Made by a program: the position numbers and the translations under genes
Shown: positions 7,569 to 7,644 of the stretch, piece after piece
How positions within the stretch are numbered: the first letter of the stretch is position 1
Layout: each line of letters begins with the position of its first letter
DNA from: Ignavibacteria bacterium UBA6906
GTDB taxonomy: Bacteria > Bacteroidota > Ignavibacteria > UBA10030 > UBA6906
Assembly: GCA_002451155.1 (NCBI GenBank)
Contig: DKBG01000160.1
Span: 1 to 7,644 of the forward strand
DNA: 7,644 bases
Direction: 5' to 3'
The notes under the pieces: generated by a model
Databases searched by the model: none
Told to the model about the DNA's origin: nothing
The model's input: the letters and a program-made list of their open reading frames with translations, nothing else

Positions 7569-7644
7569 AGCCGCCGGCGTCGGTGACGACCTATGCGGTA
7601 GAAGAGGGTGCCAGGTTCGTCTCTCGCGAGAGACGAACCTGGCA
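7565..7644 (+). CDS. Start of a further operon gene, cut by the window end
   Basis: An ATG at 7565 overlaps the previous stop as ATGA, the same arrangement used at two other junctions here. A run of six G at 7552-7557 gives a poor-to-fair ribosome site 7 bases upstream. The visible 26 codons read MKPPASVTTYAVEEGARF and onward, with no stop before the window ends. The start shows no signal peptide. It does not look like an ABC ATPase N-terminus, so it is probably not the missing importer ATPase. The last 18 bases are the exact reverse complement of the 18 before them, so residues from about 22 on may be artefactual. No function can be assigned. Confidence 0.5.
   Translation, partial: MKPPASVTTYAVEEGARFVSRERRTW
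7609..7644. repeat. Perfect 36-base palindrome (no loop) at the window end
   Basis: The 18 bases TGCCAGGTTCGTCTCTCG are followed directly by their exact reverse complement, with the centre between 7626 and 7627 and no unpaired spacer. The element lies within the start of a reading frame, not after a stop, and has no T-run, so it is not a convincing intrinsic terminator. It abuts the right edge of the window, so its full length is unknown. A fold-back (chimeric) assembly end is the simplest reading. Confidence 0.9.

Noticed and set aside
7609..7644. Intrinsic transcription terminator
   Set aside because: The stem has no loop, no T-run is visible after it, and it lies inside the beginning of a reading frame that is translationally coupled to the previous gene.

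Overview
The window is one uninterrupted run of tightly packed genes, all on the + strand. It reads as the middle of a polycistronic carbohydrate uptake and breakdown operon. The DNA is GC-leaning and uses bacterial signals: Shine-Dalgarno sites, ATGA/TTGA stop-start overlaps and TTG starts. The solute-binding protein carries a lipobox. I see a bacterium, but nothing that fixes its phylum. There is no rRNA, tRNA, CRISPR array, transposase or intergenic gap, and both ends of the window cut through coding sequence.

Layout: (1) 1-1005 is the 3' part of a large protein of unknown function. Its frame is open to the left edge, so the ATG at 118 is probably internal. (2) 1002-1919 and (3) 1921-2784 are the two inner-membrane permeases of a MalF/MalG-type (CUT1) sugar ABC importer, each with a clear EAA loop. 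(4) 2781-4118 is the matching solute-binding lipoprotein, started by TTG. (5) 4111-5478 is an unrecognised two-part all-beta protein ending in a carbohydrate-binding-module-like jelly roll, also probably started by TTG. (6) 5475-7568 is a large protein with no signal peptide. It resembles a TIM-barrel glycoside hydrolase followed by a GATase-like domain. (7) 7565-7644 is the first 26 codons of another gene, cut by the window end.

Working model (inference): the binding lipoprotein captures an oligosaccharide, the two permeases import it, and the proteins from 4111 and 5475, which show no export signals, process it in the cytoplasm. The protein at 1-1005 may act on the same substrate. The importer ATPase is not here, so a shared MsmK/UgpC-type ATPase elsewhere or a gene outside the window must supply it.

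Two points deserve a second look. The proteins from 4111 and 5475 do not fall clearly into a family I can name and may be a new intracellular glycan-processing pair. The last 36 bases form a perfect, loop-less palindrome inside the start of the last gene and abutting the window edge. That most likely marks a fold-back assembly artefact, though a real hairpin is possible.
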